A stretch of 64,000 bases of DNA from Flavobacterium lacisediminis (GCF_025909975.1 NZ_JAPCIO010000004.1:207131-271130); one strand, 5' to 3'; numbered from the stretch's first letter, positions 44,489-54,703 are shown. Numbers and translations are program-made. Notes: generated by a model not told the origin, from the sequence alone.

Positions 44489-45538
44489 ATGAAATTATCT
44501 CATTTCAATTTTAATTTACCGGAAGAATTATTAGCTGAGTTTCCTACTGAAAACCGTGACGAATCTCGTCTAATGGTTGTGAATAGAAAAACGAATACTA
44601 TTGAGCACAAATTATTTAAAGACGTTATTGATTATTTTGATGATGGCGATGTAATGGTGTTGAATAATACTAAAGTTTTTCCAGCTCGTTTGTACGGAAA
44701 TAAAGAAAAAACAGGAGCGCGTATAGAAGTTTTCTTATTAAGAGAATTAAATGCAGAGCAACGTTTGTGGGATGTTTTAGTAGATCCAGCGCGTAAAATT
44801 CGTATTGGAAATAAATTATACTTTGGTGATGACGATTCGTTAGTTGCTGAAGTAATTGATAATACTACTTCTCGCGGAAGAACTTTACGTTTCCTATATG
44901 ATGGTTCTTATGAAGAATTCAGAGAAAAATTAGTAGAACTTGGTGAAACTCCAATTCCTAAATATATCAATCGTGAAGTAACTCCAGAAGATGCTGAGCG
45001 TTACCAAACAATTTATGCTAAAGAAGAGGGTGCTGTTGCTGCTCCAACTGCTGGTTTACACTTTTCTAAACATTTATTAAAGCGTTTAGAAATTAAAGGT
45101 GTTGACTTTGCAGAAGTAACATTACACGTAGGTTTAGGTACTTTTAATCCAGTTGAGGTAGAAGATTTATCAAAACACAAAATGGATTCTGAGGAAATGA
45201 TTATTACGCAAGAAGCTTGTGATATCGTTAATAATGCAAAAACTAAAAAGAAAAAAGTATGTTGTGTGGGAACAACTTCAATGAGAGCAATGGAAAGTTC
45301 TGTTTCTTCTCAAAGAACTTTAAATCCTTACACAGGCTGGACAAATAAATTTATTTATCCTCCTTACGATTTTAGTATTGCAGATTGTATGATTACCAAT
45401 TTTCATACGCCAAAATCAACTTTATTAATGATGATTTCAGCTTTCTGTGGTCATGATTTGATGAAAAAAGCATACGAAGAAGCTATCAAAGAGAAATATC
45501 GTTTTTATTCTTACGGAGATGCGATGTTAATTATCTAA
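44489..45538 (+). CDS. queA: S-adenosylmethionine:tRNA ribosyltransferase-isomerase
   Basis: Queuosine synthesis: transfers and isomerises the ribosyl group of SAM onto preQ1 in tRNA. The 349 residue protein starts with the family motif [20 protein letters not shown] and has [18 protein letters not shown] and [17 protein letters not shown] segments. Monocistronic with its own terminator. The other queuosine gene in the window, queE, is 13 kb away. Confidence 0.96.
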   Translation: MKLSHFNFNLPEELLAEFPTENRDESRLMVVNRKTNTIEHKLFKDVIDYFDDGDVMVLNNTKVFPARLYGNKEKTGARIEVFLLRELNAEQRLWDVLVDPARKIRIGNKLYFGDDDSLVAEVIDNTTSRGRTLRFLYDGSYEEFREKLVELGETPIPKYINREVTPEDAERYQTIYAKEEGAVAAPTAGLHFSKHLLKRLEIKGVDFAEVTLHVGLGTFNPVEVEDLSKHKMDSEEMIITQEACDIVNNAKTKKKKVCCVGTTSMRAMESSVSSQRTLNPYTGWTNKFIYPPYDFSIADCMITNFHTPKSTLLMMISAFCGHDLMKKAYEEAIKEKYRFYSYGDAMLII

Positions 45539-45544
45539 ATATAT

Positions 45545-45573
45545 AATCCCAATCGAAAGGTTGGGATTTTTTT
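45545..45573 (+). terminator. Intrinsic terminator after queA
   Basis: AATCCCAATC (45545-45554), GAAA tetraloop, GGTTGGGATT (45559-45568), then T-run. Confidence 0.9.
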
Positions 45574-45640
45574 TCTTATCACAAGAAATATATAGCCTGT
45601 GAGTAATAATCTGAAATCCAATTTTCGCATTTTTTATCAC

Positions 45641-45671
45641 TTTGACACTTTGTAACTTTTAACTACTTTTG
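45641..45671 (+). promoter_or_regulatory. kynU promoter
   Basis: TTTG at 45641-45644, exactly 19 bases, TACTTTTG at 45664-45671: a consensus Bacteroidetes promoter 20 bases before the ATG. Confidence 0.75.
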
Positions 45672-45691
45672 TTTTCCAAACAACCAAACAA

Positions 45692-46972
45692 ATGACTTTT
45701 CAAAATACACGCGAATTCGCACAAAGTTTAGATGCTCAAGATGAATTGAGAAAATATAGAGATGAATTTCATTTTCCGCATGTAAACGGAAAACAAGTAA
45801 TTTATTTTACTGGAAATTCTCTAGGACTTCAGCCTAAAAGAACCAAAACTTACGTTGATGAGGTGATGAATGATTGGGCAAATTTAGCAGTAGAAGGTCA
45901 TTTTTATTCTGATAAACCTTGGTGGGATTATCAAGAACGTTTTGCAGTTCCCTTGAGTGATATCGTAGGGGCAAAGCCTACCGAAGTTGGAGTTATGAAT
46001 ACTTTGACAGTAAATTTACATTTGTTAATGGTGTCGTTTTACAATCCAACACCTCATAAATATAAAATCATTTGTGAAGAAAAAGCCTTTCCTAGCGATC
46101 AATACATGTTTCAAAGTCAAGTGAAATTTCATGGTTTCGATCCAAAAGATGCAATTGTTGAAATCAAGCGTAGAGAAGGTGAAGCGAATATCCGTTTAGA
46201 AGATGTTTTAGCTAAAATTGAGGAAGTAGGAAGCGAATTGGCTTTAGTGTTAATTGGAGGTGTGAATTATTACACAGGCCAAGTGTTTGATATGAAAACT
46301 ATCACAGCTGCTGGGCAAAACCAAGGAGCTTATGTAGGATGGGATTTAGCACATGCTGCCGGAAATATTAAATTAGAATTACACGATTGGAATGTAGACT
46401 TCGCCGCTTGGTGTAGTTATAAATATATGAATTCTGGACCAGGAAATGCTTCGGGATTTTTTGTTCATGAAAAACATCATAATGATAAAGAATTAAAACG
46501 TTTTGCGGGTTGGTACGGACACAACAAAGAGCGTCGTTTTAAAATGGAACCTGATTTTGACCCAGTTCATGGAGCAGATGGATGGCAAATTAGTAATTTA
46601 CCTATTTTGTCTTTGGCACCTTATTTAGCTTCTGTGGAAATGTTTGCTGAGGTGGGTATGGATAAATTAATTACAAAACGAAATTTAATCACGGCTTATT
46701 TAGAATTCATTTTACATGAAATCGATAAAGAATTAGAAGGTGCGGATTTTGAAATCTTAACACCTGCAAATCAAGAAGAGCGCGGTTGCCAATTATCAGT
46801 TTACCTTCACGGACAAGGAAGAGAATTATTTGAAAGGTTAATGAAAAATGGGGTTATTACCGATTGGAGAGAACCAAATGTTATTCGTTTAGCTCCAGCT
46901 CCGTTTTATTGTTCTTATGAAGATATGTACGAATTTGGGCAAATTTTGAAAAAACTTATTTCGAATAAATAA
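45692..46972 (+). CDS. kynU: Kynureninase
   Basis: PLP hydrolase cleaving kynurenine or 3-hydroxykynurenine to (hydroxy)anthranilate and alanine. The 426 residue protein has FTGNSLGLQPK near the start, WDLAHAAGN, and CSYKYMNSGPG with the PLP lysine. Together with kmo at 54704 it belongs to the tryptophan-to-quinolinate route for NAD synthesis or tryptophan breakdown. The 3-hydroxyanthranilate dioxygenase and tryptophan dioxygenase are not in this window. Confidence 0.95.
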   Translation: MTFQNTREFAQSLDAQDELRKYRDEFHFPHVNGKQVIYFTGNSLGLQPKRTKTYVDEVMNDWANLAVEGHFYSDKPWWDYQERFAVPLSDIVGAKPTEVGVMNTLTVNLHLLMVSFYNPTPHKYKIICEEKAFPSDQYMFQSQVKFHGFDPKDAIVEIKRREGEANIRLEDVLAKIEEVGSELALVLIGGVNYYTGQVFDMKTITAAGQNQGAYVGWDLAHAAGNIKLELHDWNVDFAAWCSYKYMNSGPGNASGFFVHEKHHNDKELKRFAGWYGHNKERRFKMEPDFDPVHGADGWQISNLPILSLAPYLASVEMFAEVGMDKLITKRNLITAYLEFILHEIDKELEGADFEILTPANQEERGCQLSVYLHGQGRELFERLMKNGVITDWREPNVIRLAPAPFYCSYEDMYEFGQILKKLISNK

Positions 46973-47051
46973 TATTTTTTTAACATTTTTTTGTGTTTTG
47001 TTGAATTTTTTTGGTTTATTTGTAATAACCTTAAAATCAAACTCATAAAAA

Positions 47052-49139
47052 ATGAAGAAAACTTTACTTACCCTTGTGTTTTCAATAATTGGAGCAACGC
47101 AGTTTTTAGTTGCGCAGGTTTCAGAAAAGGAAACTGCTGCAAGACAATGGATTAAATCCAATTTAAAAGAATTGAAAATTAATTCTGATTCCGATATTAA
47201 TTTGCGTTTTGTTCGTAAAAGTAAATCAGGAGAAACATTGCGTTTTCAACAAATGGTGAATAATATTCCTGTTTTTGATACTGAAATTGTTGTTCATTTC
47301 AATCCTTCAGGAGAGATTTCTTATTCGGATCACAATATTGTAAAAGAACTTGTTCATATAAGTACAACACCTCAAATTTCAAAAGAAAGAGCAATAGAAA
47401 TTTCGGATAAGGAAATTGGTGTTTCTGGAATGGTTTCGGTCCAAGAATCAAATTTATTTGTTTATAATAAATTAGATAACACAAATCTGATTTACAGGGT
47501 AGTTACTAATTTCGAGGAAAATCCTGGTTCATGGGAAGTTATAATTGATGCCATTAATGGAGCAGTTTTAAGCGTTAAAGATATTGCAATTAAATGTGGT
47601 ACCGAATGCGATAAAAATCATCTACATACAGCTAAAACATCTGGAAAAACAAAATTTTTCATGCCTGTAGAATCAAATTCTACATTAGCTTTTGAACCAG
47701 GAACTGCTATGGTGTTTTTGTCGGATCCATTATCTTCTGCTAAAGTTGCTTATGCTGGTAATTATGTTGATGGTAATGATGCTGATACTGCAGAATTAAA
47801 TGCACAGAGAGTATTAGTTAATTTGCCAGAAGTAGACAACGTATCAGGAACTTATAAATTGAAAAGTTCTTATGTGGAAATTAAGAATATTGAAAATCCA
47901 AACAGAGGATTATTTACACAAACTAATCCCAACTTTTTATTTACAAGAAATGCAGATGGTTTTGAAGCAGCTAATGTTTTTTATAGTTTAGATAATAGTT
48001 TACGTTATATAAATGAAACATTACAGGTCAATTGTCGTCCTTTTAGAAATGCTGGCATACTTTGGTTTGATCCATCTGGTCAAAACGGTGCTGATAATTC
48101 AAGATATTCTAGTGCTGGGAATGATTTGGCTTTTGGTGAAGGATGTGTTGACGATGGAGAAGATGGTGATGTAATTTGGCATGAATTAGGTCACGGATTA
48201 CATGATTGGTTAACCGGAGGTTCATTGTCACAAGTAAATGGTTTAAGCGAAGGTACTGGTGATTATTGGGCACAGTCCCATAGTAGAGCGTTGCCAAGTC
48301 AATGGACATCAGCAGATGCAGCTTATCATTGGATGTTTAATTGGGATGGTCATAATGCTTGTTGGGTTGGAAGAACTACTAATTATGCTGCTTTGTATCC
48401 GGGAGGTTTGGTTGGTCAAGTTCATACAGATGGTCAAATTTGGGCAACCGTGAATATGAAAATTTGGGACAGATTAGGTAGAGTAAAAACAGATACTGCT
48501 TTTCTTGAAGGTTTAGCATTAACAAATAGTACAACAAATCAACAAAATGCAGCTATTGCTGTTAGACAAGCCGCTATAGATATGAATTATAGTTGTGCAG
48601 ATATTAAAGTTATGACGGAAGAATATACTGCTAAAGGTTATGTAATGCCTGCAATAGCTTTACGAATCAACTGTCCTGGTACACAAACTGTAACGGCTGA
48701 TGGATTAGGAAATTATACTGTACCAAGTTTTGCTAGTTTAGCAAATGCAATAAATACAAATTGTGATGCAGTTGTAACCCAAAGTCCTGCAGCTGGAACT
48801 GTTGTTACGGTTGGAACTCATGTTATTACAATGACTGCTACAAGCGGAACTTCAGTAAATTGTAATTTTAATTTGGTAGTGCAAGCAAGTTTAGGAGTAA
48901 ATGATGTAGTTAAAAATACATTTAGTATCTATCCTAATCCAGCATCAACTTCTATTACAATTAAAGGGGAAAACTTTGAAAATGAAGAAATTGAAATTTA
49001 CAACATGTTAGGACAAAAAGTAATGGGAAGAAATCTTGTTACAAATGAATCAATAGTTGATATTTCTAATTTAGCAGATGGTGTTTATGTAGTTTATTTT
49101 ATGAATGCTAAAGCATCTCACAAGTTTGTAAAACAATAA
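47052..49139 (+). CDS. Secreted zinc metallopeptidase (fungalysin/M36-like) with T9SS type A tail
   Basis: 695 residues: signal peptide (LLTLVFSIIGATQFLVAQ), an FTP/propeptide region (RQWIKSNLKELKIN to about 180), and a metallopeptidase domain with HELGH at 377-381 and the third zinc ligand Glu400 in GLSEGTGDYW, both as in the M36 family. Then a HYR-like domain (CPGTQTVTADGLGNYTVPSF) and a type A sorting tail from YPNPASTSITIKG to KFVKQ. Predicted to be exported by T9SS and to break down extracellular protein. Confidence 0.92.
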   Translation: MKKTLLTLVFSIIGATQFLVAQVSEKETAARQWIKSNLKELKINSDSDINLRFVRKSKSGETLRFQQMVNNIPVFDTEIVVHFNPSGEISYSDHNIVKELVHISTTPQISKERAIEISDKEIGVSGMVSVQESNLFVYNKLDNTNLIYRVVTNFEENPGSWEVIIDAINGAVLSVKDIAIKCGTECDKNHLHTAKTSGKTKFFMPVESNSTLAFEPGTAMVFLSDPLSSAKVAYAGNYVDGNDADTAELNAQRVLVNLPEVDNVSGTYKLKSSYVEIKNIENPNRGLFTQTNPNFLFTRNADGFEAANVFYSLDNSLRYINETLQVNCRPFRNAGILWFDPSGQNGADNSRYSSAGNDLAFGEGCVDDGEDGDVIWHELGHGLHDWLTGGSLSQVNGLSEGTGDYWAQSHSRALPSQWTSADAAYHWMFNWDGHNACWVGRTTNYAALYPGGLVGQVHTDGQIWATVNMKIWDRLGRVKTDTAFLEGLALTNSTTNQQNAAIAVRQAAIDMNYSCADIKVMTEEYTAKGYVMPAIALRINCPGTQTVTADGLGNYTVPSFASLANAINTNCDAVVTQSPAAGTVVTVGTHVITMTATSGTSVNCNFNLVVQASLGVNDVVKNTFSIYPNPASTSITIKGENFENEEIEIYNMLGQKVMGRNLVTNESIVDISNLADGVYVVYFMNAKASHKFVKQ

Positions 49140-49158
49140 GAAATTTTAAATAAATAGT

Positions 49159-49188
49159 AAAAGCCGGACATCTTGTTCGGCTTTTTTT
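49159..49188 (+). terminator. Intrinsic terminator after the metallopeptidase
   Basis: AAAAGCCGGAC (49159-49169), ATCTT loop, GTTCGGCTTTT (49175-49185), one G-U pair, T-tail. Confidence 0.85.
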
Positions 49189-49199
49189 GTTAAATAAAC

Positions 49200-49207
49200 T
49201 ATCTTTG
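49200..49207 (+). promoter_or_regulatory. -7 box of the agmatinase-family gene
   Basis: TATCTTTG matches TAnnTTTG, 28 bases before the ATG at 49235. Confidence 0.5.
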
Positions 49208-49234
49208 TATAGAATAACAGTATTACAAGAAATC

Positions 49235-50311
49235 ATGACTAAAGAACAAATTTTAGAAAATTTTGATCCTTCTCAACCAGGGTTAGCCGATGCTACTATT
49301 TTTGGATTGCCATTTTCGGCAGAGCAAAGTGAAATCATTGTAATTCCAGTGCCTTGGGAAGTTACGGTGAGTTATGGTTCTGGAGCTTCAAAAGGTCCAG
49401 ATGCGGTTTTAGATGCTTCTTTTCAAGTAGATTTAAATCACCAAGAATTTCCTGAATTATGGAAATTAGGTATTTATTTAGATAGACCAGCTCAAGATTT
49501 AAAAAAGAAATCAAAAAAATATAAGAAACAAGCTGCTCCAATCATCAAAGCATTGGAAAGCGGAATGATTCTAGATCATCATCCATCATTAACTAAAGAT
49601 TTGGAAGAAATCAATTATGCATGTTCTGATATGGTGGAAGCCGTTCGTGAGCAAACCCTTAATTGGATGAATAAAGGTAAAAAAGTAGTGCTTTTAGGTG
49701 GAGATCATTCTACGCCACTGGGCTATTACCAAGCATTAGCAACTAAATATGAGAACTACGGAATTTTACATTTAGATGCGCACATGGATTTACGTATTGC
49801 ATACGAAGGATTCACGTATTCGCATGCTTCAATCATGTATAATGCTTTACAAATTCCGCAAATTTCTAAAATTGTGCAAGTAGGAATTCGCGATTTCTGT
49901 GAGCAAGAAGTGGAAGTAGCTTTAAGCGATAGAGTTTTAGTTCACACTGATAGCGATTTAAAACAAGAAGCTTTCGAAGGCAAAACATGGCAACAACAAT
50001 GCGACCAAATTATCGCTTCGTTACCAGAAAAAGTTTGTATTTCGTTTGATATTGATGGCATGTATCCTTGGTATTGTCCAAATACAGGAACTCCGGTTCC
50101 GGGTGGATTTTCATTTGAGCAAGCCGCTTATTTGTTCAACCGTTTAGCAGCAACTAATAAAGAAATCATCGGATTTGATTTAGTTGAGGTTGCACCAGGT
50201 GATGACGATTGGGACGGAAATGTAGGAGCAAGAATGTTGTTCCACATGTGTGGTGTTTTTGCAAAATCTCAAAAGATGAATGTGGGGAATAAGATTAAAT
50301 TTAACAAATAA
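49235..50311 (+). CDS. Agmatinase/arginase-family ureohydrolase
   Basis: 358 residues from the ATG at 49235 (MTKEQILENFDPSQPGLAD). Manganese-binding motifs GGDHST, LHLDAHMDLR and SFDIDGMYP are in place, so both aspartate pairs are conserved. The usual SxDxDxxDP motif has Tyr in place of the last Asp (DGMYP). A polar insert of about 50 residues (KKKSKKYKKQAAPIIK) separates the first beta-strands. Substrate (agmatine, formiminoglutamate, guanidino acid or other) cannot be decided. Monocistronic. Confidence 0.85.
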   Translation: MTKEQILENFDPSQPGLADATIFGLPFSAEQSEIIVIPVPWEVTVSYGSGASKGPDAVLDASFQVDLNHQEFPELWKLGIYLDRPAQDLKKKSKKYKKQAAPIIKALESGMILDHHPSLTKDLEEINYACSDMVEAVREQTLNWMNKGKKVVLLGGDHSTPLGYYQALATKYENYGILHLDAHMDLRIAYEGFTYSHASIMYNALQIPQISKIVQVGIRDFCEQEVEVALSDRVLVHTDSDLKQEAFEGKTWQQQCDQIIASLPEKVCISFDIDGMYPWYCPNTGTPVPGGFSFEQAAYLFNRLAATNKEIIGFDLVEVAPGDDDWDGNVGARMLFHMCGVFAKSQKMNVGNKIKFNK

Positions 50312-50393
50312 AATTTACGTTATCACTATGAGAAACTGGACTTGTTTCAGTTTCTTATATTTTTTAGTTAACAATAATTAAAAAAAATCGAAA

Positions 50394-50888
50394 TTGAAAA
50401 GTAATCAAATTTTAATAATTACATTTTTTTTATTTTTGACTTTAATTTCGTGTTCGAAAAAAGTAGTTACTGGAAAATACAGAACAAATTTTAATAGTTA
50501 CGGAATGTTTAGCAAAACTTTGACTTTAGAATGTAACGGAAATGCGATTCTAAATTTTCAAGGTGATATGCAGAATAACAATTCGTTTGGTACATGGAAA
50601 ACTGAAAAAGACACTTTAATTATATTTTTTGATTCTATAAAAAATCAAAACAATAAATTTAGAGGGGAATTAAAATTTGTAGTAAAAAGAAACAAACTTG
50701 AAAATATGCCATTTCCTAAGTCTAAATATAAAGAGATGGTTAAGTATGTAAAAAGAACAGAAAACGACACTTTAAAAATTCCATCCTACAGAAAATTAAA
50801 TAAAATGACCACTCAAGGTTTAAAAAATTTCCAAGGAGAAACAGGTAAACAATACTTTAAAAAAATTGAATATATTGAATGTAAATAA
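50394..50888 (+). CDS. Small lipoprotein of unknown function
   Basis: 164 residues, start TTG at 50394. N-terminus MKSNQILIITFFLFLTLISCSKK is a lipoprotein signal with Cys in a LISC lipobox, so the mature protein is lipid-anchored. The body has a lipocalin-like beta pattern (VVTGKYRTNF, LTLECNGNAILNF, GTWKTEKDTLIIFF) seen in many Bacteroidetes lipoproteins of unknown role. No clear terminator separates it from the convergent photolyase gene. Confidence 0.7.
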   Translation: MKSNQILIITFFLFLTLISCSKKVVTGKYRTNFNSYGMFSKTLTLECNGNAILNFQGDMQNNNSFGTWKTEKDTLIIFFDSIKNQNNKFRGELKFVVKRNKLENMPFPKSKYKEMVKYVKRTENDTLKIPSYRKLNKMTTQGLKNFQGETGKQYFKKIEYIECK

Positions 50889-50950
50889 AAACAACTATTG
50901 TTACCAGCGATATTACGGATTTTGAATCAATTTCAAAATAAAAATAAATT

Positions 50951-52483
50951 TTACAAACTCCCCATACCCTCCAAAATCGAAATCGCTTTTTCTTTCGTAG
51001 CAGCTAATTCTTCTGGTTTCATTTTTCTTAGTAAGGCTAACATCATGCTCATTCTTTGATTATTGGCAAAATGTTGCTTTTTCTCATCTAAAAAATGCCA
51101 ATACAAACTGTTAAACGGACACGCTTTTTCGCTCAATTTCTCTTTTACTTTGTAATGACAGCTGCCACAATAATTGCTCATTTTATTAATGTAACTTCCC
51201 GAAGAAACATAAGGTTTGGTCGCCACAATGCCACCATCTGCATATTGACTCATGCCGCGAGTGTTTGGCATTTCTACCCATTCAATCGCATCTATGTAAA
51301 CGCCTAAATACCAAGCGTCAACTTCATCAGGATGCAATTGTGCTAACAAGGAAAAATTTCCAATCACCATCAAACGCTGAATATGATGCGCATAGGCTTC
51401 CGATAAACTCTGAGAAATCGAATGTTGCATGCATTTCATCTTGGTTTTTCCGGTCCAAAAGAATTCGGGTAGTGAATTGTAGTTTTCTAATGCGTTCATT
51501 TGGGCATAATTAGGCATTTCTTTCCAATAAATTCCTCTAACATATTCACGCCAACCAATAATTTGTCGTACAAAACCTTCTACTTGCGACAATTCAATGG
51601 TTTCTTGATTTTGATAATAATATGAAATCACAGCATCCACAACTTCTTTCGGACTAATCATTTTGGAATTCATTGCAAAAGATAAACGCGAGTGAAATAG
51701 AAATTTATGTCCGCTAAATAGCGAATCTTGATACGTTCCAAAATGCGCCAACAAATGCTCACAGAAATAGTCAATCAATTGTAAACTTTCATTTCTTGAA
51801 GTCGGCCAATTGAAATTTTCTGCATCAATACTTCCAAAAGTAGTGATGTTTTGCGCTTCAATTTCGGTAATAATTTCACTCACATTTTTATGAAATTCCA
51901 AAGGAAATGGAATCGGAACTTCATTTTTATATTGATTACGATTGTTATGGTCAAAGTTCCATTTTCCGTCTAAAGGTTGATCGCCGACCATTAAAACATA
52001 ATGCTTTTTTCGCATCATGCGATAGAAACTTTCCATCAAAAGTTGCTTTTTTCCTTTGAAAAAATCCGCTAATTCATTTCTAGACGTATAAAAATGTTCG
52101 GAATCTACTACTTTTGTTGGAACGGAAAGTTTTTCGCCGATGGATTTCAATTGTTCGTCTAAACGATATTCATCGGTAAATTGGTATTCAAATTGCTCGA
52201 TTTTATTCTTTTCAACCAAATCAAAAATCAATGTTTCCAAATTCTGTGGATTATTCGCATCCGAAATTTTGTAATACACAACTTGATGGCCTTTATTCAT
52301 CAATTCCTCTGAAAAATTTCGCATGGAAAGAAAAAACGCCACGACTTTTTGAATGTGATGTTTCACATAATCCGTTTCCTGACGCATTTCTGCCATCACA
52401 TACATCACATTCGGATTGATTTCATCAAACCAAGAATGTTGTGAATTGAGTTGGTCGCCCAAAAGTAATCGAAGTGTTCTCAT
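50951..52483 (-). CDS. Cryptochrome/photolyase-related protein (iron-sulfur bacterial type)
   Basis: 510 residues starting LRLLLGDQLNSQHSWF, the family N-terminus. The C-terminal part has YCGSCHYKV and KACPFNSLYW, cysteine ligands expected for the [4Fe-4S] cluster of FeS-BCP/PhrB-type (6-4) photolyases, and the FAD-pocket stretch REYVRGIYWKEMP. Probably repairs (6-4) photoproducts in light. Last gene of the four-gene light/DNA-repair operon, directly abutting the cryptochrome gene. Confidence 0.92.
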   Translation of the reverse strand: MRTLRLLLGDQLNSQHSWFDEINPNVMYVMAEMRQETDYVKHHIQKVVAFFLSMRNFSEELMNKGHQVVYYKISDANNPQNLETLIFDLVEKNKIEQFEYQFTDEYRLDEQLKSIGEKLSVPTKVVDSEHFYTSRNELADFFKGKKQLLMESFYRMMRKKHYVLMVGDQPLDGKWNFDHNNRNQYKNEVPIPFPLEFHKNVSEIITEIEAQNITTFGSIDAENFNWPTSRNESLQLIDYFCEHLLAHFGTYQDSLFSGHKFLFHSRLSFAMNSKMISPKEVVDAVISYYYQNQETIELSQVEGFVRQIIGWREYVRGIYWKEMPNYAQMNALENYNSLPEFFWTGKTKMKCMQHSISQSLSEAYAHHIQRLMVIGNFSLLAQLHPDEVDAWYLGVYIDAIEWVEMPNTRGMSQYADGGIVATKPYVSSGSYINKMSNYCGSCHYKVKEKLSEKACPFNSLYWHFLDEKKQHFANNQRMSMMLALLRKMKPEELAATKEKAISILEGMGSL

Positions 52484-53776
52484 TTAAAATAATTCTGGAA
52501 TTAACCACATTTTTTGAAATTTTCCGTCACCATCATACATTTCCGCTTGACGTTTGATGTTGAATTTTCTATCTCTTGGATCGTTTCCAACACCAGCGTT
52601 GTACATCCAATTTCCGTAATTGCTGTGCACATCGTAATCGATTAGCATGCTTTCAAAATAAGCAGCGCCAATACGCCAATCTTGTTCCCATTCTTTTGCC
52701 CAATAACTCGCCACATTTTGTCGACCGCGATTGCTCATCCAGCCTGTTTTTTGTAGTTCAATCATGTTGGCATTTACAAAATGTTCAGGTGTTGTCCCAT
52801 TTGTCCATTGATTGAAGGCTTTTGTATTTTGGTTCCAATGGTATTCTTTTTGCAAAATACCGTTCAATTGGAAAATTTTGTTTCCGTGTTTTAGCGAAAT
52901 ATATTTGAAATAATCGCGCCAAATCAACTCGAAGATTAACCAATACGTATCTTCGTTTTTGACTACTTTTTTCTCAAACTGTTGCACTTCCCAATAAATC
53001 ATTCGTGCCGAAATACTACCATTTGCCAACCAAGCCGAAAGTTTTGAACTATAATTCTTTCCTATTAAACCATTACGAGTTTTCTTGTAAACGGCTAGTT
53101 TTTTGGTATCCCAAAAATAGTCTTTGATTCTTTTTTTAGCCTGATTTTCGCCACCTTTAAAAGGGAAAGCAGTTTTGTTCGGTTGCTTAAAATCTTCAAA
53201 TCCTAAATCTTCTAGTGTTGGAATACTTGTCTTTTCTTCAATTAGATTAGAAGTTGGTTTTGCTGAAATGGAAACGGTTGGTCTCACTCGAATTTTCTTT
53301 TCCAATTGCTTTCTAAACTCTGTAAAAACTTCTGGAATTTTCTCCCAATCGTCGTACGGAACATCATCCGGATGAAATAAAAACTGATCGTAATACATTT
53401 TCCAATTCACTGCTGGAATGAGATTTCGAACTTCAGTTTCAACATCTACTTCCTCTTGTGTCCATTCGTTTTGGATGTAAATCGTATCAATTTGATATTT
53501 TGCCGCTACTTCTGGTATTAATTGTTCGAGATAACCGTAATAAACTAATAATGTGATATTTTTCTCAGCTAAATTTTGTTGTAATTCCGTTAAGGTTTCC
53601 AGAAGAAATTGAGTTCTAAATTTTTCTGTTTTCTTGAAACCATATTGATTTGTTTCGAAATGTCTCGGATCCAAGCAATAAATACCAATTACTTTTTCAT
53701 TTTCTCTACAAGCATTGTACAACGAATGATTGTCAATCGTGCGCAAATCGTTTCTAAACCATACTAATCCGTTCAT
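52484..53776 (-). CDS. DASH-family cryptochrome/photolyase
   Basis: 430 residues: an N-terminal photolyase domain (LVWFRNDLRTIDNHSL) and an FAD-binding domain with TGWMSNRGRQNVASYWAKEW, IDYDVHSNYGNWMYNAGVGNDPRD, which is diagnostic of the CRY-DASH branch. These act on CPDs in single-stranded DNA or as sensors. Stop and the next start abut without a gap; the DUF2256 gene ends one base upstream. Confidence 0.94.
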   Translation of the reverse strand: MNGLVWFRNDLRTIDNHSLYNACRENEKVIGIYCLDPRHFETNQYGFKKTEKFRTQFLLETLTELQQNLAEKNITLLVYYGYLEQLIPEVAAKYQIDTIYIQNEWTQEEVDVETEVRNLIPAVNWKMYYDQFLFHPDDVPYDDWEKIPEVFTEFRKQLEKKIRVRPTVSISAKPTSNLIEEKTSIPTLEDLGFEDFKQPNKTAFPFKGGENQAKKRIKDYFWDTKKLAVYKKTRNGLIGKNYSSKLSAWLANGSISARMIYWEVQQFEKKVVKNEDTYWLIFELIWRDYFKYISLKHGNKIFQLNGILQKEYHWNQNTKAFNQWTNGTTPEHFVNANMIELQKTGWMSNRGRQNVASYWAKEWEQDWRIGAAYFESMLIDYDVHSNYGNWMYNAGVGNDPRDRKFNIKRQAEMYDGDGKFQKMWLIPELF

Positions 53777-53777
53777 G

Positions 53778-53918
53778 CTATTTGTTTTTATTCATTCTGC
53801 ATTTATCACTACAATACATTACTTCTTCCCAGTTTTTCTCCCATTTTTTTCGCCAAGAAAAAGGACGTTGACAGGTTTTACAGATTTTTTCGGGAAGATT
53901 TACTTTTTTATGCGCCAT
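53778..53918 (-). CDS. DUF2256 small zinc-ribbon protein
   Basis: 46 residues, [20 protein letters not shown] followed by [20 protein letters not shown]. Two CxxC-like pairs (CKTC and CSDKC) make a probable zinc ribbon, and the [12 protein letters not shown] signature is that of DUF2256. Such proteins commonly sit beside photolyase genes. Its ATG overlaps the stop of the flavin reductase gene (TAATG), and one base separates it from the cryptochrome gene. Too short for many gene callers. Confidence 0.92.
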   Translation of the reverse strand: MAHKKVNLPEKICKTCQRPFSWRKKWEKNWEEVMYCSDKCRMNKNK

Positions 53919-54553
53919 TATAACATGGAAGTTGATGGTTTATCTGGTCGCGCATAATGAAATCTGTCTGCTAATTTTGGAACAGCATAACCATCTAAAC
54001 CGTTTATGGCGATTACATTTCCTCTGTCCAATTGCATCCAATTATCATCATGAAATAGTTTTTCATCAGCATAAATAGTCTCAACCGAAGCGATGATATG
54101 AATACAATCGTTTTCTTCAATTTTGTATTCGTTCACATATTTACAAAGTAATTGTACCGGACTTCCTTTTACGAATGGTACTTTGTGATTATCAATGAAT
54201 TCAGGTTCTAAATTTGTTTTATCAAATTCTGAAATGTGTTCTTCATAACTTGAAGACGTATGATGTGCATCAGCAATCATTTCTTCTGTAATGTGGTTTA
54301 CTGTGAAGAATCCGGATTCTTTTATGTTTTTATAAGTGTCTCTTGGAACCGTCGTAGGTCTTAAAATGAATCCTAATAAAGGCGGTTCGCTTCCTAAATG
54401 GGTAACACTACTAAATATAGCAACATTTAAAGTGCCATTTTCAGAACTAGTTCCTATTAAGTTGGCCGATTTGTAGCCAGTAACACAATTTACTAAGTTC
54501 AATCTTGGCACTTTAGACATATAAAATAATTCGTCTTTCGTAATCTTTCGCAT
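53918..54553 (-). CDS. Flavin reductase-like protein
   Basis: 211 residues from the ATG at 54553 ([12 protein letters not shown]; an upstream TTG would add six residues). FMN-binding split-barrel features: [32 protein letters not shown] and [11 protein letters not shown]. Family members reduce or bind flavin. As first gene of the operon with DUF2256, CRY-DASH and the FeS photolyase, it may supply or handle flavin for the photolyases, which is inference from context. Confidence 0.87.
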   Translation of the reverse strand: MRKITKDELFYMSKVPRLNLVNCVTGYKSANLIGTSSENGTLNVAIFSSVTHLGSEPPLLGFILRPTTVPRDTYKNIKESGFFTVNHITEEMIADAHHTSSSYEEHISEFDKTNLEPEFIDNHKVPFVKGSPVQLLCKYVNEYKIEENDCIHIIASVETIYADEKLFHDDNWMQLDRGNVIAINGLDGYAVPKLADRFHYARPDKPSTSML

Positions 54554-54670
54554 AGCAATTTTTTTATTCAAAGATACATTTTGTTTAACTAATAATAAAA
54601 ATAATTAAACAAAAATAAATTTCAAAATGAAAAATCTCATAAAAGTCGGGTATTAAAATTTATTATTCCG

Positions 54671-54678
54671 TATTTTTG
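54671..54678 (+). promoter_or_regulatory. kmo -7 box
   Basis: TATTTTTG matches TAnnTTTG, 26 bases before the kmo ATG. Confidence 0.5.
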
Positions 54679-54703
54679 TAGTCCAAATTTTTACAAAAAC
54701 TTC

